This document shows positions 1 to 6,220 of a DNA stretch of 7,405 nt, piece by piece. Each line of letters begins with the position of its first letter. Within the stretch, counting starts at the first letter, position 1. This stretch comes from Nitrospira sp. (lineage in GTDB: Bacteria; Nitrospirota; Nitrospiria; Nitrospirales; Nitrospiraceae), in the NCBI GenBank assembly GCA_030456405.1, contig JAKDNQ010000101.1, positions 1 through 7,405 on the forward strand, written 5' to 3'. Both the position numbers and the translations under genes were made by a program. A model generated the notes under the pieces. It did not search any database. It had not been told where the DNA came from and saw nothing but the letters and a program-made list of their open reading frames with translations.

Positions 1-1
1 C

Positions 2-145
2 ACCCTCTTGGTTTTGGCCCTCGTGGTGATTCCAATTTCCATGATGGGAGTGTTATTGGCACGTGAAGCCAGTACTGCAGAACAAGCCATTCGCGTATGG
101 ATCGACCACGATCCAGATTTACCGAGAGGAATATCACCGTGCTGA
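2..145 (+). CDS. 3' end of a membrane-associated protein, function unknown (partial)
   Basis: The + frame starting at base 2 is open from the window edge to a TGA at 143-145, giving 47 C-terminal residues. They begin with a strongly hydrophobic stretch of about 20 residues (TLLVLALVVIPISMMGVLLA), which looks like a transmembrane helix, followed by a polar tail of about 27 residues rich in charged and amide side chains. The 5' part is outside the window, so the family cannot be named. The gene converges on the minus-strand operon ending at 291. The reading rests on the open frame and hydrophobic pattern only; a remnant of a longer broken gene is possible. Confidence 0.45.
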   Translation, partial: TLLVLALVVIPISMMGVLLAREASTAEQAIRVWIDHDPDLPRGISPC

Positions 146-199
146 AACCAATACACCATCTGGTCCTGCCGCACCGTTCTAACCATTTTTGTCGATAGG

Positions 200-283
200 C
201 ATTGGTCAACGGTCATTGGAAGATCGCGTTGCGATTTTCTCGATGATTGACGACGGACGACCATTGACCAGTGACTGTTGACC
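200..283. repeat. Imperfect inverted repeat of TGACC/GGTCA units
   Basis: The left arm at 200-219 reads TTGGTCAACGGTCATTGG from 202. The right arm at 261-283 contains CCATTGACC and TGTTGACC, which match the reverse complement of the left arm apart from a small insertion. It lies in the 145-bp gap between two convergent genes. Such units could be a dispersed extragenic repeat or a weak bidirectional terminator; the sequence does not decide. Confidence 0.35.
223..238 (+). terminator. Possible weak intrinsic terminator of the + strand upstream gene
   Basis: A small hairpin, ATCGC-GTT-GCGAT (223-235), is followed by a short T run (235-238). It sits 78 bases after the stop of the upstream + strand gene, in a convergent gap. 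The stem is only 5 bp and the T run is short, so this is tentative. Confidence 0.2.
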
Positions 284-290
284 GGTCATG

Positions 291-884
291 TCATTCCAGC
301 GGAATGGTGATGGCGATCCCACCCATCACATCGTTGAGCTTAAAATCCCGTTTCGGGCTGAGCAGATGTCCGTTGTGGCAGTCGATACAGGCCTGTGAGA
401 CGGCGAGGTCGGGATAGATCGCTTGAAAGTATTGTTTTTGTCCGCTGCTCACGATTCCGGTGACCGGCTGTTCAGGATTCTTTCTAAGAGACTCCAGGGC
501 GTTGCGCTCCAGGTCACTGGCCGGAGCGTTGCGGCGGTAAATAGGCCAGAGACCGATCAATCGATACCGGACTCCGCTTCCATTTTCGGCTGCCAGCTTG
601 CCCGAATGCTGGAGAAACTGGGCCGGCAACATGAGGGCGTTCTCCAGCTCCCAATGTTCAGACGCGGTGACGACACCTTTCGCCTGGAGTCGATTGACGA
701 TTTCCGTTGTGTAGAGCGTGCGGTCGGCCTTGATGACGGCATACACATAGGCCGCCGCTTTCTCCGGAGGAATGCCGGGAGAGGCGGCGCGTTCTTTTGC
801 GGAGAGGACGGAGGACCCCCACCAGGGCCCAGAGATTAGGATGGTGAGGGCTGCGGCGTAGAGCGAGACGGTGACTCGGTGCAT
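291..884 (-). CDS. Secreted DUF3365 / Tll0287-like heme-binding protein
   Basis: A 197-residue protein. Residues 1-29 form a signal peptide: Arg at position 3, a hydrophobic core around 7-19, and a probable cleavage after SVLSA. The mature part carries a family-like core (ALMLPAQFL near 83-91, YRLIGLWPI near 107-115) and a single c-type heme motif CIDCH at 166-170, near a C-terminus ending GGIAITIPLE. This matches the DUF3365 (Tll0287-like) domain, found alone or as the extracytoplasmic part of sensor proteins and regarded as heme-binding; the assignment is from recall. The start ATG (882-884) has a strong AGGAGG six bases upstream, and the first 49 bases overlap the end of the upstream kinase gene, so translation is probably coupled. 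I infer a periplasmic redox or ligand-sensing partner of that kinase. No output domain is present. Confidence 0.85.
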   Translation of the reverse strand: MHRVTVSLYAAALTILISGPWWGSSVLSAKERAASPGIPPEKAAAYVYAVIKADRTLYTTEIVNRLQAKGVVTASEHWELENALMLPAQFLQHSGKLAAENGSGVRYRLIGLWPIYRRNAPASDLERNALESLRKNPEQPVTGIVSSGQKQYFQAIYPDLAVSQACIDCHNGHLLSPKRDFKLNDVMGGIAITIPLE

Positions 885-3364
885 GAAGCCTCCTGTGTGG
901 GTGGCAGAAGTGGAATCGTCGGCAAGGTGACGATGCAGGAGGCGCCGTGCCCTTCCTGACTTTCAATTCTGATGTCCCCTCCGAATTTCTTGATGATGCG
1001 GCGCGCGACGGTCAAGCCGAGTCCGGATCCCTCACCCTGTCCTTTGGTGGTAAAGAACGGGTCGAAAATTTTCGACAGATGCTGTTTTGGAATGCCGGGA
1101 CCTGAATCAGTAATGGTGGTCACGACAGATGCATCGGTCAGAGATGTCGAAAGAGCTAAGGTCCCCCGGCCCTTCATCGCCTGAAGGGCGTTCGTCAACA
1201 GGTTTGTAAAGGCCTGTCTGAGCTGGTCGGGAAGGGCCAGCACACAGGTGTCTCCTGCGTACGTTCGTTGGATGGCAAGGGCCGAGGTGTCTATGCCGTC
1301 TGTGAGTGTGGTGATGGCCCGATCGAGTTCTTGTTCGAGATGAACCGGCTGCCGTTGGTCCGTTGTCTCGCGGGATGTGACACCTGTGAAGTCTCGAATA
1401 ATCGTGGCCATCCGACGCCCATGCTGGACGATGTCCCGGGCATAGGATTTGGCGCGATCGAGGTCGGCTTCTTCTCCGATGGCTTCTCCCAGTCCGAGAA
1501 TGCCAAAGAGCGGATTGTTCAACTCATGCCCGATTCCAGCGGTCAGGGTTCCCAGGCTGCCCGATTTCTCGGCCTGGATGAGTTGGTCTTGGAGTCGGCT
1601 CTCGTCAGTCGTGTCTCTGAAAACCAGGCCGATCCGATCCTCTCCCTGATTTCTCCCTGCCATGTGGAACCACTGATAGCGATATCGACGGGACCCAATC
1701 TGAACCTCCTGTCGGATATTTGGATCCGCCATGCCAGTGTTGGGAGCCAAAGGGTCACGAGGAATGTTGACTGCTGAGGTATCTTCTTTCCCGGATGCCG
1801 TCTCGGTATGTTCTCCGCTCCCCGCACGTCTAAATTCTCTCCGTAGATGATCTCGCGCAGCGGCATCGACGGGGAGTATATCGAACAACGGGATCGAATG
1901 GGCCGAATCAATTAGAGATTGAAAGGCTTCGCGTCCGACCTGGTTTAGATATTGCACCTGTTCCTCGTGATTGACCATGATGATCGGGGTGGGGACGGCA
2001 TCCAGGATCTCGTCTGTCGAGTGAAGCAGGGACTCCACTTGCTGGGTTTTGCTGGTTACTTGATCGGTCAGGCCTGCAAAAGCCGCTTCCAGTTGGCGAT
2101 TCATCCGGTTGAATTCATCGGCTAAATCTTGAAGTTCATCGCCGGTGTGAATGTCGATGGGCTGCTGAAGCTCACCGCGCCCGATCAATTGCGCAGCGGC
2201 TTGTAATTGGCGCACCGGTTTGACGATACGATGGGCTGCAAGGTAGCCCAGGGTCGTCATGAGTCCTACGGCGATGAGACTGAATACGGCCATCCAGATG
2301 AGAAGGTGACGAATCGGAGCGAAGAGTTCGTCGGAGGATTGCCACACGAAGGTGTGCCAGGAACTTTTACCTCGATCAGCATTGGTGGCGCGGCCGGTTT
2401 CAGGCACCGGGGCAAATCCGATCAACGACGTCGACTGCCCACCATGACCATCGCTCGGGGCACTGACCCACCCTGGCTGGAGAGGTGTGACGAGCGGAAT
2501 AAGCTGTGAGTCTGAGAGCGGGACCCCGGTCGGCAGAATGGGACAGCTCATGACGATGCCGCGATGGTCGATCAGCATGACATGCCCGGTTTTGCCGAAG
2601 CGAATGGGCGAGATCGAGGGCGAGATCAACTCTTTCGCGTCGATCACGCGATGGAGCACGCCGACTGCTTCATAGCGAATGCGATCCATAATGGGAAGCG
2701 AGATGCTGATGACATAGCTCTGGACACGATCATCGAAGTGCACGTCCTCAATGAACAACTGGCCGACTCCTCGATGGGAGGCGCCTGTCCACCAGGCGGT
2801 GTCTTTATTGGCAAATGGAGGCAGCGTGGTCGACGAGGCAATTAGATTGCCTTCATTGTCGGTAATGTACAGCATCTTGGTGGCAGACCGGACCACTTGC
2901 GGGATCAGTTGATCGGCTTCGCTTTTGGCTCCCGAGAGATATTCCTGAATCGTGCCGGCTACTTTGCCTTCCGTGATGGGTTGGACTACTGCGGGGTCTT
3001 TCGCTTCCCAGCCACTCTTGAGTCTATCCACAGTGAGGCGGCGCTGATCGTCCTTCATGTTCAGCAGGGCATCGCGCCGTTGCTCAAGTTCGAGGATGAT
3101 CGAAGAGTCTGACGCAATCCGTGCTGTCCGGCCGACCTCATCCGATATCAAGAGGTCGACCTTTCGCGCTGTTTCCTCGGCCAGGGCCTTGAAGCTTTCA
3201 CCGTTGACGACCTGGATTTCACGAGAGCCTTGCCAAAAGGCGAGACCGAGACCGACCATCAAGGGCACAATTCCCACGAGCAACATAGACAGAATCAGTT
3301 TAAGTTGGAGCCCCCATCTTGTGTCAGTGCGAGATGCGGGGAGAGCGGGATTCATCACAGACAT
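836..3364 (-). CDS. Membrane sensor histidine kinase (Cache-HAMP-PAS-HisKA-HATPase)
   Basis: An 842-residue kinase. In order: TM1 about 21-44; a large extracytoplasmic dCache-like sensor about 45-350 with paired PAS-like signatures (YITDNEGNLIASS near 166-178, GKTGHVMLIDHRGIV near 257-271); TM2 about 352-375; HAMP about 376-430; PAS-like about 448-590; dimerisation/phosphoacceptor region with GIGHELNNP, acceptor His613; and an ATPase with N box TNALQAM (724-730), G1 DSGPGIP (753-759), F box FDPFF (767-771) and G2 GEGSGLGL (777-784). The H box is NtrB-like. All catalytic motifs are intact. The last 25 or so residues are Pro/Ser/Thr-rich and overlap the next gene. The gene overlaps the upstream Rossmann kinase. 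A second in-frame ATG at 3353-3355 (residue 4) shares its A with that gene's TGA (TGATG) and has AAGGA eight bases before it, so it may be the true start. The ligand is unknown; the receiver at 4543-4977 is the likely partner. Confidence 0.93.
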   Translation of the reverse strand: MSVMNPALPASRTDTRWGLQLKLILSMLLVGIVPLMVGLGLAFWQGSREIQVVNGESFKALAEETARKVDLLISDEVGRTARIASDSSIILELEQRRDALLNMKDDQRRLTVDRLKSGWEAKDPAVVQPITEGKVAGTIQEYLSGAKSEADQLIPQVVRSATKMLYITDNEGNLIASSTTLPPFANKDTAWWTGASHRGVGQLFIEDVHFDDRVQSYVISISLPIMDRIRYEAVGVLHRVIDAKELISPSISPIRFGKTGHVMLIDHRGIVMSCPILPTGVPLSDSQLIPLVTPLQPGWVSAPSDGHGGQSTSLIGFAPVPETGRATNADRGKSSWHTFVWQSSDELFAPIRHLLIWMAVFSLIAVGLMTTLGYLAAHRIVKPVRQLQAAAQLIGRGELQQPIDIHTGDELQDLADEFNRMNRQLEAAFAGLTDQVTSKTQQVESLLHSTDEILDAVPTPIIMVNHEEQVQYLNQVGREAFQSLIDSAHSIPLFDILPVDAAARDHLRREFRRAGSGEHTETASGKEDTSAVNIPRDPLAPNTGMADPNIRQEVQIGSRRYRYQWFHMAGRNQGEDRIGLVFRDTTDESRLQDQLIQAEKSGSLGTLTAGIGHELNNPLFGILGLGEAIGEEADLDRAKSYARDIVQHGRRMATIIRDFTGVTSRETTDQRQPVHLEQELDRAITTLTDGIDTSALAIQRTYAGDTCVLALPDQLRQAFTNLLTNALQAMKGRGTLALSTSLTDASVVTTITDSGPGIPKQHLSKIFDPFFTTKGQGEGSGLGLTVARRIIKKFGGDIRIESQEGHGASCIVTLPTIPLLPPTQEASCTESPSRSTPQPSPS

Positions 3365-4404
3365 CCTTGTCCGTCTGGCTCAGCGTTGGGAAAGGTTAAG
3401 GTAAAGGTCGTTCCCTGACCGATCCGGCTGTCGACGGCGATGGCGCCTTGCATTTTGTCGACGATGGTTTTGACGTTATAGAGTCCCAGCCCGGTCCCTT
3501 TTCCGGGAGCCTTCGTCGTGAAAAACGGCTCGAAAATCTCGCGAATGGTGTCCGGGGCGATGCCGCATCCCGTATCGGAGATTCGGACATCGACCTGTCG
3601 GTTGTGAGATGCGGTCTCGAGTGTCAGTGTGCCGCCGCCGCGCTCCATGGCGTGGACCGCATTGGTGATGAGGTTGACGAAGACGTGAAGCAACTCATCA
3701 GGATTGCCTTTGACTGTGGCGCCCGGCTGGTACTGTTTGATCATGTCAATATCGTGAAGACTCGATGCGTAACGCGCGATCTTCAGCGCCTCGTTCAGCT
3801 TTTCGTTGACCGAGACCAACATATCTTCGTGCGGGGATGCGAGCCGTGAATAGTGGGTGAGGTCGCGACAAATGGCACTCGTCCGTTTGACGGCGTCAAT
3901 AATGTCTCGGGCTTGTTCGTGGACGGCGACGAGATCCCTTTCCTCTTCGAGGTTTTCCGCCAAACCCAATATGAGTTGCAAGGGGTTATTGATATCATGC
4001 GCGATTCCCGCAGCGAATGAGCCGATTCCTGCAAGTTTTTCTGATTGGAGGAGTTCGGCTTCGAGTTTGGATTCATGCTGAATCAGTTTCCACAACAGGC
4101 GGGAGGCTGATCCGCTGAGGATGTTTGTCTGAGGAGGTTTGTGCGCATAGAGATAGCTCTCCATGTCCGGATCGCCCGTGACGTCCAAAATCAGGTTCAC
4201 GCCATGGTTGCTGATCAGGTCCGGCACATCGGTCGTCACGAAAATCGAAAGTTCACGCGCGCGTTCCAGCCCTTGAGCACCGGCATTGCGGTCAGCAACC
4301 CCGACGATTTCAATCGAGGGGATGTGGTGCAGCAGATCGAGCAGTGCGCGGCCGCCGCGGCCTGCTCCCAGAATGGCAACTTTGGTATGGTCAGAACTTT
4401 CCAT
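3355..4404 (-). CDS. Soluble histidine kinase with N-terminal Rossmann (NAD(P)-binding-like) domain
   Basis: A 349-residue protein with no transmembrane segment. Residues 8-18 ([11 protein letters not shown]) form a glycine-rich dinucleotide-binding loop after a first beta strand. A second strand (IEIVGVAD) ends in Asp38, a position that often contacts the ribose of [13 protein letters not shown] near 72-81 continues the Rossmann pattern, as in dihydrodipicolinate-reductase or homoserine-dehydrogenase N-termini. Only about 110 residues are present and no dehydrogenase catalytic domain follows. After a linker helix come the H box [11 protein letters not shown] (His136), N box [10 protein letters not shown] (244-253), G1 DTGCGI (277-282), F box FEPFF (291-295) and G2 GKGTGLGL (301-308), all intact. 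The start has a modest GGAG nine bases upstream. Inference: a cytoplasmic kinase whose activity follows nucleotide binding or redox state, feeding the receiver just upstream. The kinase call is firm; NAD(H) binding is not shown. Confidence 0.9.
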   Translation of the reverse strand: MESSDHTKVAILGAGRGGRALLDLLHHIPSIEIVGVADRNAGAQGLERARELSIFVTTDVPDLISNHGVNLILDVTGDPDMESYLYAHKPPQTNILSGSASRLLWKLIQHESKLEAELLQSEKLAGIGSFAAGIAHDINNPLQLILGLAENLEEERDLVAVHEQARDIIDAVKRTSAICRDLTHYSRLASPHEDMLVSVNEKLNEALKIARYASSLHDIDMIKQYQPGATVKGNPDELLHVFVNLITNAVHAMERGGGTLTLETASHNRQVDVRISDTGCGIAPDTIREIFEPFFTTKAPGKGTGLGLYNVKTIVDKMQGAIAVDSRIGQGTTFTLTFPNAEPDGQGCL

Positions 4405-4433
4405 TCAGATGGTCTCCACAAACTTGTCTGTCT

Positions 4434-4531
4434 GGTCCATCTGGTCTGTCTGGTTCATCTGGTTAGTTTCGTCAACCGAACACACGAGACAGACAAGACA
4501 GACCGAATAGACCAGACAAACCAGACAGACC
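4434..4531. repeat. Pentamer-built inverted repeat between receiver and kinase genes
   Basis: This fills most of the 138-bp gap between the receiver stop (4543) and the Rossmann kinase start (4404). The + strand left arm (4434-4472) is a run of TCTGG/TCTGT-type pentamers. The right arm (4493-4531) is built of CCAGA/CAGAC pentamers. Aligned as reverse complements, the arms agree at 28 of 39 positions by hand count, with a loop of 20 bases. In the operon mRNA it would be an intercistronic hairpin that might tune the receiver:kinase ratio or stabilise ends. A related copy lies at 5208-5303. Confidence 0.6.
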
Positions 4532-4542
4532 AAATGAACAGG

Positions 4543-4977
4543 TCACAGCTTTGCAAGTTCCCTCTGTTCTATGGCTCGCGCGACGGCTGATTTCAGCTTC
4601 TCTCCTTCAACCGGCTTGACGAGATAATCTACAACGCCTTGCCGGAGGAAGGAGGTTGCCATATCGGTATCCGGGAAGCCTGTCAGTACGATGAGCGGGA
4701 CGCGAGGGTAATGGCTTCGGAAATAGGCGATGGCTTCGGCTCCGTTGATTTTGGGCATACGAATATCGCAGATGACGACATCGAGTAGAAGCCGGTTTTC
4801 GCCAGAGTTAATGACTTCGATCGCTTTTTCACCATTCTCTGCTTCGAGAACTTCATAGCCGGCCTTTTGCAGCGTCATCTTCACGACTTTGCGAATATCG
4901 GGCTCGTCGTCTACTACGAGCACCCGTCCCTCGCAGGCCTCTCCTCCGACAAAAAAACCTGATTTGAACTCATCCAT
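4543..4977 (-). CDS. Stand-alone response regulator receiver (CheY-like)
   Basis: A 144-residue single receiver domain after a 17-residue N-terminal extension. It has the acidic pair Asp23-Asp24 (VVDDEPD), the phosphoacceptor Asp71 (VICDIRMP), Thr99 (IVLTGFPD) and Lys121 (YLVKPVEG), which is the complete active site. No DNA-binding, enzymatic or other output domain follows. The start ATG (4975-4977) has a strong AAGGAGG five bases upstream. It is the first gene of the minus-strand signalling group, with two histidine kinases downstream as obvious phosphodonors. Its output must be a protein interaction or a phosphorelay step to something outside the window. A sigma-54-like promoter lies about 80 bases upstream of the start. 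Confidence 0.93.
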   Translation of the reverse strand: MDEFKSGFFVGGEACEGRVLVVDDEPDIRKVVKMTLQKAGYEVLEAENGEKAIEVINSGENRLLLDVVICDIRMPKINGAEAIAYFRSHYPRVPLIVLTGFPDTDMATSFLRQGVVDYLVKPVEGEKLKSAVARAIEQRELAKL

Positions 4978-5056
4978 GGCACCCTCCTTGGTTTATAGGT
5001 AGATGTAGATGTGGTTGCGTCATGGTCGGGTCACCTGTTCTTGTCCCACCTAAAGC

Positions 5057-5071
5057 GCAATGTGCATGCCA
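5057..5071 (-). promoter_or_regulatory. Candidate sigma-54 (-24/-12) promoter of the signalling operon
   Basis: The minus strand reads TGGCATG-CACA-TTGC. This matches the sigma-54 consensus TGGCACG-N4-TTGC with one mismatch, and has the required ten bases between the invariant GG and GC. Transcription would start near 5046, leaving a leader of about 69 bases before the receiver ATG at 4977. The position and orientation fit the operon. A chance match cannot be excluded by eye, and no sigma-54 activator is in the window. Confidence 0.5.
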
Positions 5072-5077
5072 GCATGC
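5064..5077. promoter_or_regulatory. Paired GCATGC palindromes, possible operator
   Basis: GCATGC-CA-GCATGC puts two 6-bp palindromes 8 bases apart, and together they are close to one larger palindrome. The pair overlaps and extends upstream of the -24 half of the candidate sigma-54 promoter, a natural place for a repressor or activator to bind. No binding protein is identified. Confidence 0.25.
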
Positions 5078-5207
5078 TTAGACAGAAACAGGTCGCATTT
5101 CCTTGCAATGAAGAGCCTCGCATTGATGCGGCGCATTCAGTCGTGGTCGATATCCACCATCATGTGTTGAAATCCACCACCAGAGCCGGCAGAGCCGGGC
5201 TCGTGGC

Positions 5208-5303
5208 TTTGGTTGATTTGGTTTGTTTCGTTTGTTTGGTTGAAAAACTCACACCAGAGAAACCAGATGAACCAGACAGACGAGATAGACCAGATAGACC
5301 AGA
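5208..5303 (+). repeat. Pentamer-built inverted repeat; G-U-rich hairpin on the + strand
   Basis: It lies in the 402-bp divergent region between the receiver and bolA genes. The left arm (5208-5241) is T/G-rich and the right arm (5270-5303) is made of CCAGA/TAGAC pentamers, which continue to about 5317. Hand pairing of the + strand as RNA gives a 34-bp stem with 25 Watson-Crick pairs, eight G-U pairs and one mismatch (5215/5296), closing a 28-base loop. In the inner 22 bp every departure from Watson-Crick is a G-U pair. The minus-strand RNA would instead have A-C mismatches. It is upstream of the proposed bolA promoter, so whether it is transcribed is unknown. It is related to the element at 4434-4531. 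Confidence 0.6.
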
Positions 5304-5323
5304 CAGACCAGATGAACCGCGAA

Positions 5324-5353
5324 TTGCCTTTGGGGTTACGGCTGGAGTATTCT
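5324..5353 (+). promoter_or_regulatory. Candidate sigma-70-type promoter for bolA-grxD
   Basis: TTGCCT (5324-5329) and TATTCT (5348-5353) are separated by 18 bases, with 4/6 matches to each consensus box. Transcription would start near 5360, about 20 bases before the bolA ATG, and the leader would carry the GGAGGGG ribosome site. The boxes are modest and the call is tentative. Confidence 0.3.
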
Positions 5354-5379
5354 GACGATGAAATGAGATCGGAGGGGTT

Positions 5380-5619
5380 ATGATTACGCCGGATGTTCTG
5401 ACAGAGTATGTGCGCCGGATGATGCCGGATGCCGCAGTCACGGTTTCGGATCGGACCGGCACGATGAATCATCTCAAAGTGGTGGTGATCTCCGCAGCTT
5501 TCGCAGGAAAGAATCTGCTGGATCGTCATCGCCTGGTGTACCAAGCGTTGGATGGCCCGATGAAAGACGGGCGGATTCATGCCCTCGAAATAACCGCGAA
5601 AACCACCGATGAAACCTAG
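5380..5619 (+). CDS. bolA: BolA family protein
   Basis: A 79-residue protein of usual BolA length. The signature segment FAGKNLLDRHRLVYQAL (41-57) is the conserved helix region of the family, with the invariant RHR (49-51). His31 in NHLKVVVIS falls in the loop-strand region where BolA proteins often supply a ligand. The C-terminus IHALEITAKT (66-75) is also typical. BolA proteins pair with monothiol glutaredoxins and share a [2Fe-2S] cluster, acting in iron-sulfur trafficking or iron sensing in the cytoplasm. The gene is followed after 11 bases by such a glutaredoxin, which strongly supports this role. The start has GGAGGGG close upstream. The gene is short but complete and shows no oddities. 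Confidence 0.92.
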   Translation: MITPDVLTEYVRRMMPDAAVTVSDRTGTMNHLKVVVISAAFAGKNLLDRHRLVYQALDGPMKDGRIHALEITAKTTDET

Positions 5620-5630
5620 GAGGCCGACCC

Positions 5631-5954
5631 ATGGCAGATCCGATTCAAGAAGAAATTAACAAGGAAGTCGCCGCGCACAAGATTTTGATCTACGGCAAGG
5701 GCACCAAACAAATGCCTATGTGCGGGTTCACGAAAGAGACGATGCAGTTCTTCGACAAGTATGGATATCCCTATGAACTCGTCGATGTCTTGTCTCAACC
5801 GGCCAAGCGAGAGGCGCTTGTCAAGATGACCAACTGGCCGACCCTCCCCAAGGTGTTCATCGACGGACAGTTTTACGGGGATACCGATGTCCTCGATCCA
5901 ATGGCAGCCAAAGGCGAGATAGAGCCGCTGCTGAAAAAAGCGTTCGGAAAATAA
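5631..5954 (+). CDS. grxD: Monothiol glutaredoxin (Grx4/GrxD family), CGFT variant
   Basis: A 107-residue single-domain monothiol glutaredoxin. KGTKQMPMCGFT (23-34) corresponds to the KGTPxxPxCGFS active site: Lys23 and Cys31 are kept, but the serine of CGFS is Thr34. WPTLPKVFIDG (69-79) is the TIP-type glutathione-binding loop with its cis-proline. The following YGDTDVL replaces the usual GGxD-type glycines. Members bind a glutathione-ligated [2Fe-2S] cluster, alone or with BolA, and carry it to target proteins in the cytoplasm. The ribosome site AGGAGG overlaps the end of bolA, seven bases before the ATG, so the two are cotranscribed. The protein lacks any thioredoxin extension. Family assignment is secure; the effect of Thr34 is unknown. 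Confidence 0.93.
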   Translation: MADPIQEEINKEVAAHKILIYGKGTKQMPMCGFTKETMQFFDKYGYPYELVDVLSQPAKREALVKMTNWPTLPKVFIDGQFYGDTDVLDPMAAKGEIEPLLKKAFGK

Positions 5955-5969
5955 GATAGATTCGAAGAG

Positions 5970-6065
5970 ACGAGGGCGACGGTCATGCTCTTTTGCTCGC
6001 GCAACGCGCGGCCTCGGAAGGCCCTCGTTGGACGCGCGCAGTGAGAGCACAACCGTCGCCCTCGT
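5970..6065 (+). terminator. Large 96-nt palindrome after grxD; terminator and/or extragenic repeat
   Basis: ACGAGGGCGACGGT (5970-5983) pairs perfectly with 6052-6065. Nested inside, TGCTCT (5986-5991) pairs with 6044-6049, an 8-base run (5994-6001) pairs with 6033-6040 with one mismatch, CAAC (6002-6005) pairs with GTTG (6027-6030), and GGCCT-CGGA-AGGCC (6010-6023) caps it. It begins 16 bases after the grxD stop and is followed by TTATTTTAT, so it could stop bolA-grxD transcripts. Its size and layered stems are more like a mobile REP-type palindrome than an ordinary terminator. Confidence 0.65.
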
Positions 6066-6220
6066 TATTTTATGCACCGGCTGGTGGGGAGAGAAGAGTA
6101 AGGTGGGCCTGGCTTGGTCTCCACTGCTCACGGAACCCCCACGATAAAACAGTGGTCGTTCGACGTGCGCAGATGGTGCCCAAGTCAGGCCTCCTTGGGG
6201 ATAATTGGCAGGAACGGATG

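Noticed and set aside
2207..2845. Long + strand open frames inside the Cache kinase gene
   Set aside because: Antisense shadows of a kinase with complete motifs; no ribosome sites or recognisable domains.
4424..4540. CRISPR array, suggested by regularly repeated short words
   Set aside because: The words are 5 bp, contiguous and arranged as two opposed arms; there are no 20-40 bp repeats with unique spacers and no cas genes.
5240..5355. Open frames across the pentamer repeat that encode DRPDRPDRP-like and GLSGLSGLS-like peptides
   Set aside because: They are translations of a 5/10-bp DNA repeat, open on both strands because the words contain no stops; no ribosome site or family match.
6121..6155. 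CCACTG...CAGTGG inverted repeat
   Set aside because: Only a 6-bp stem over a 23-base loop with no adjacent T run or promoter; likely chance.
5993..6220. Upstream extension of the antitoxin fragment's frame through the palindrome
   Set aside because: The extension translates the palindrome and has no family likeness; homologous sequence and a ribosome site begin at 6221.
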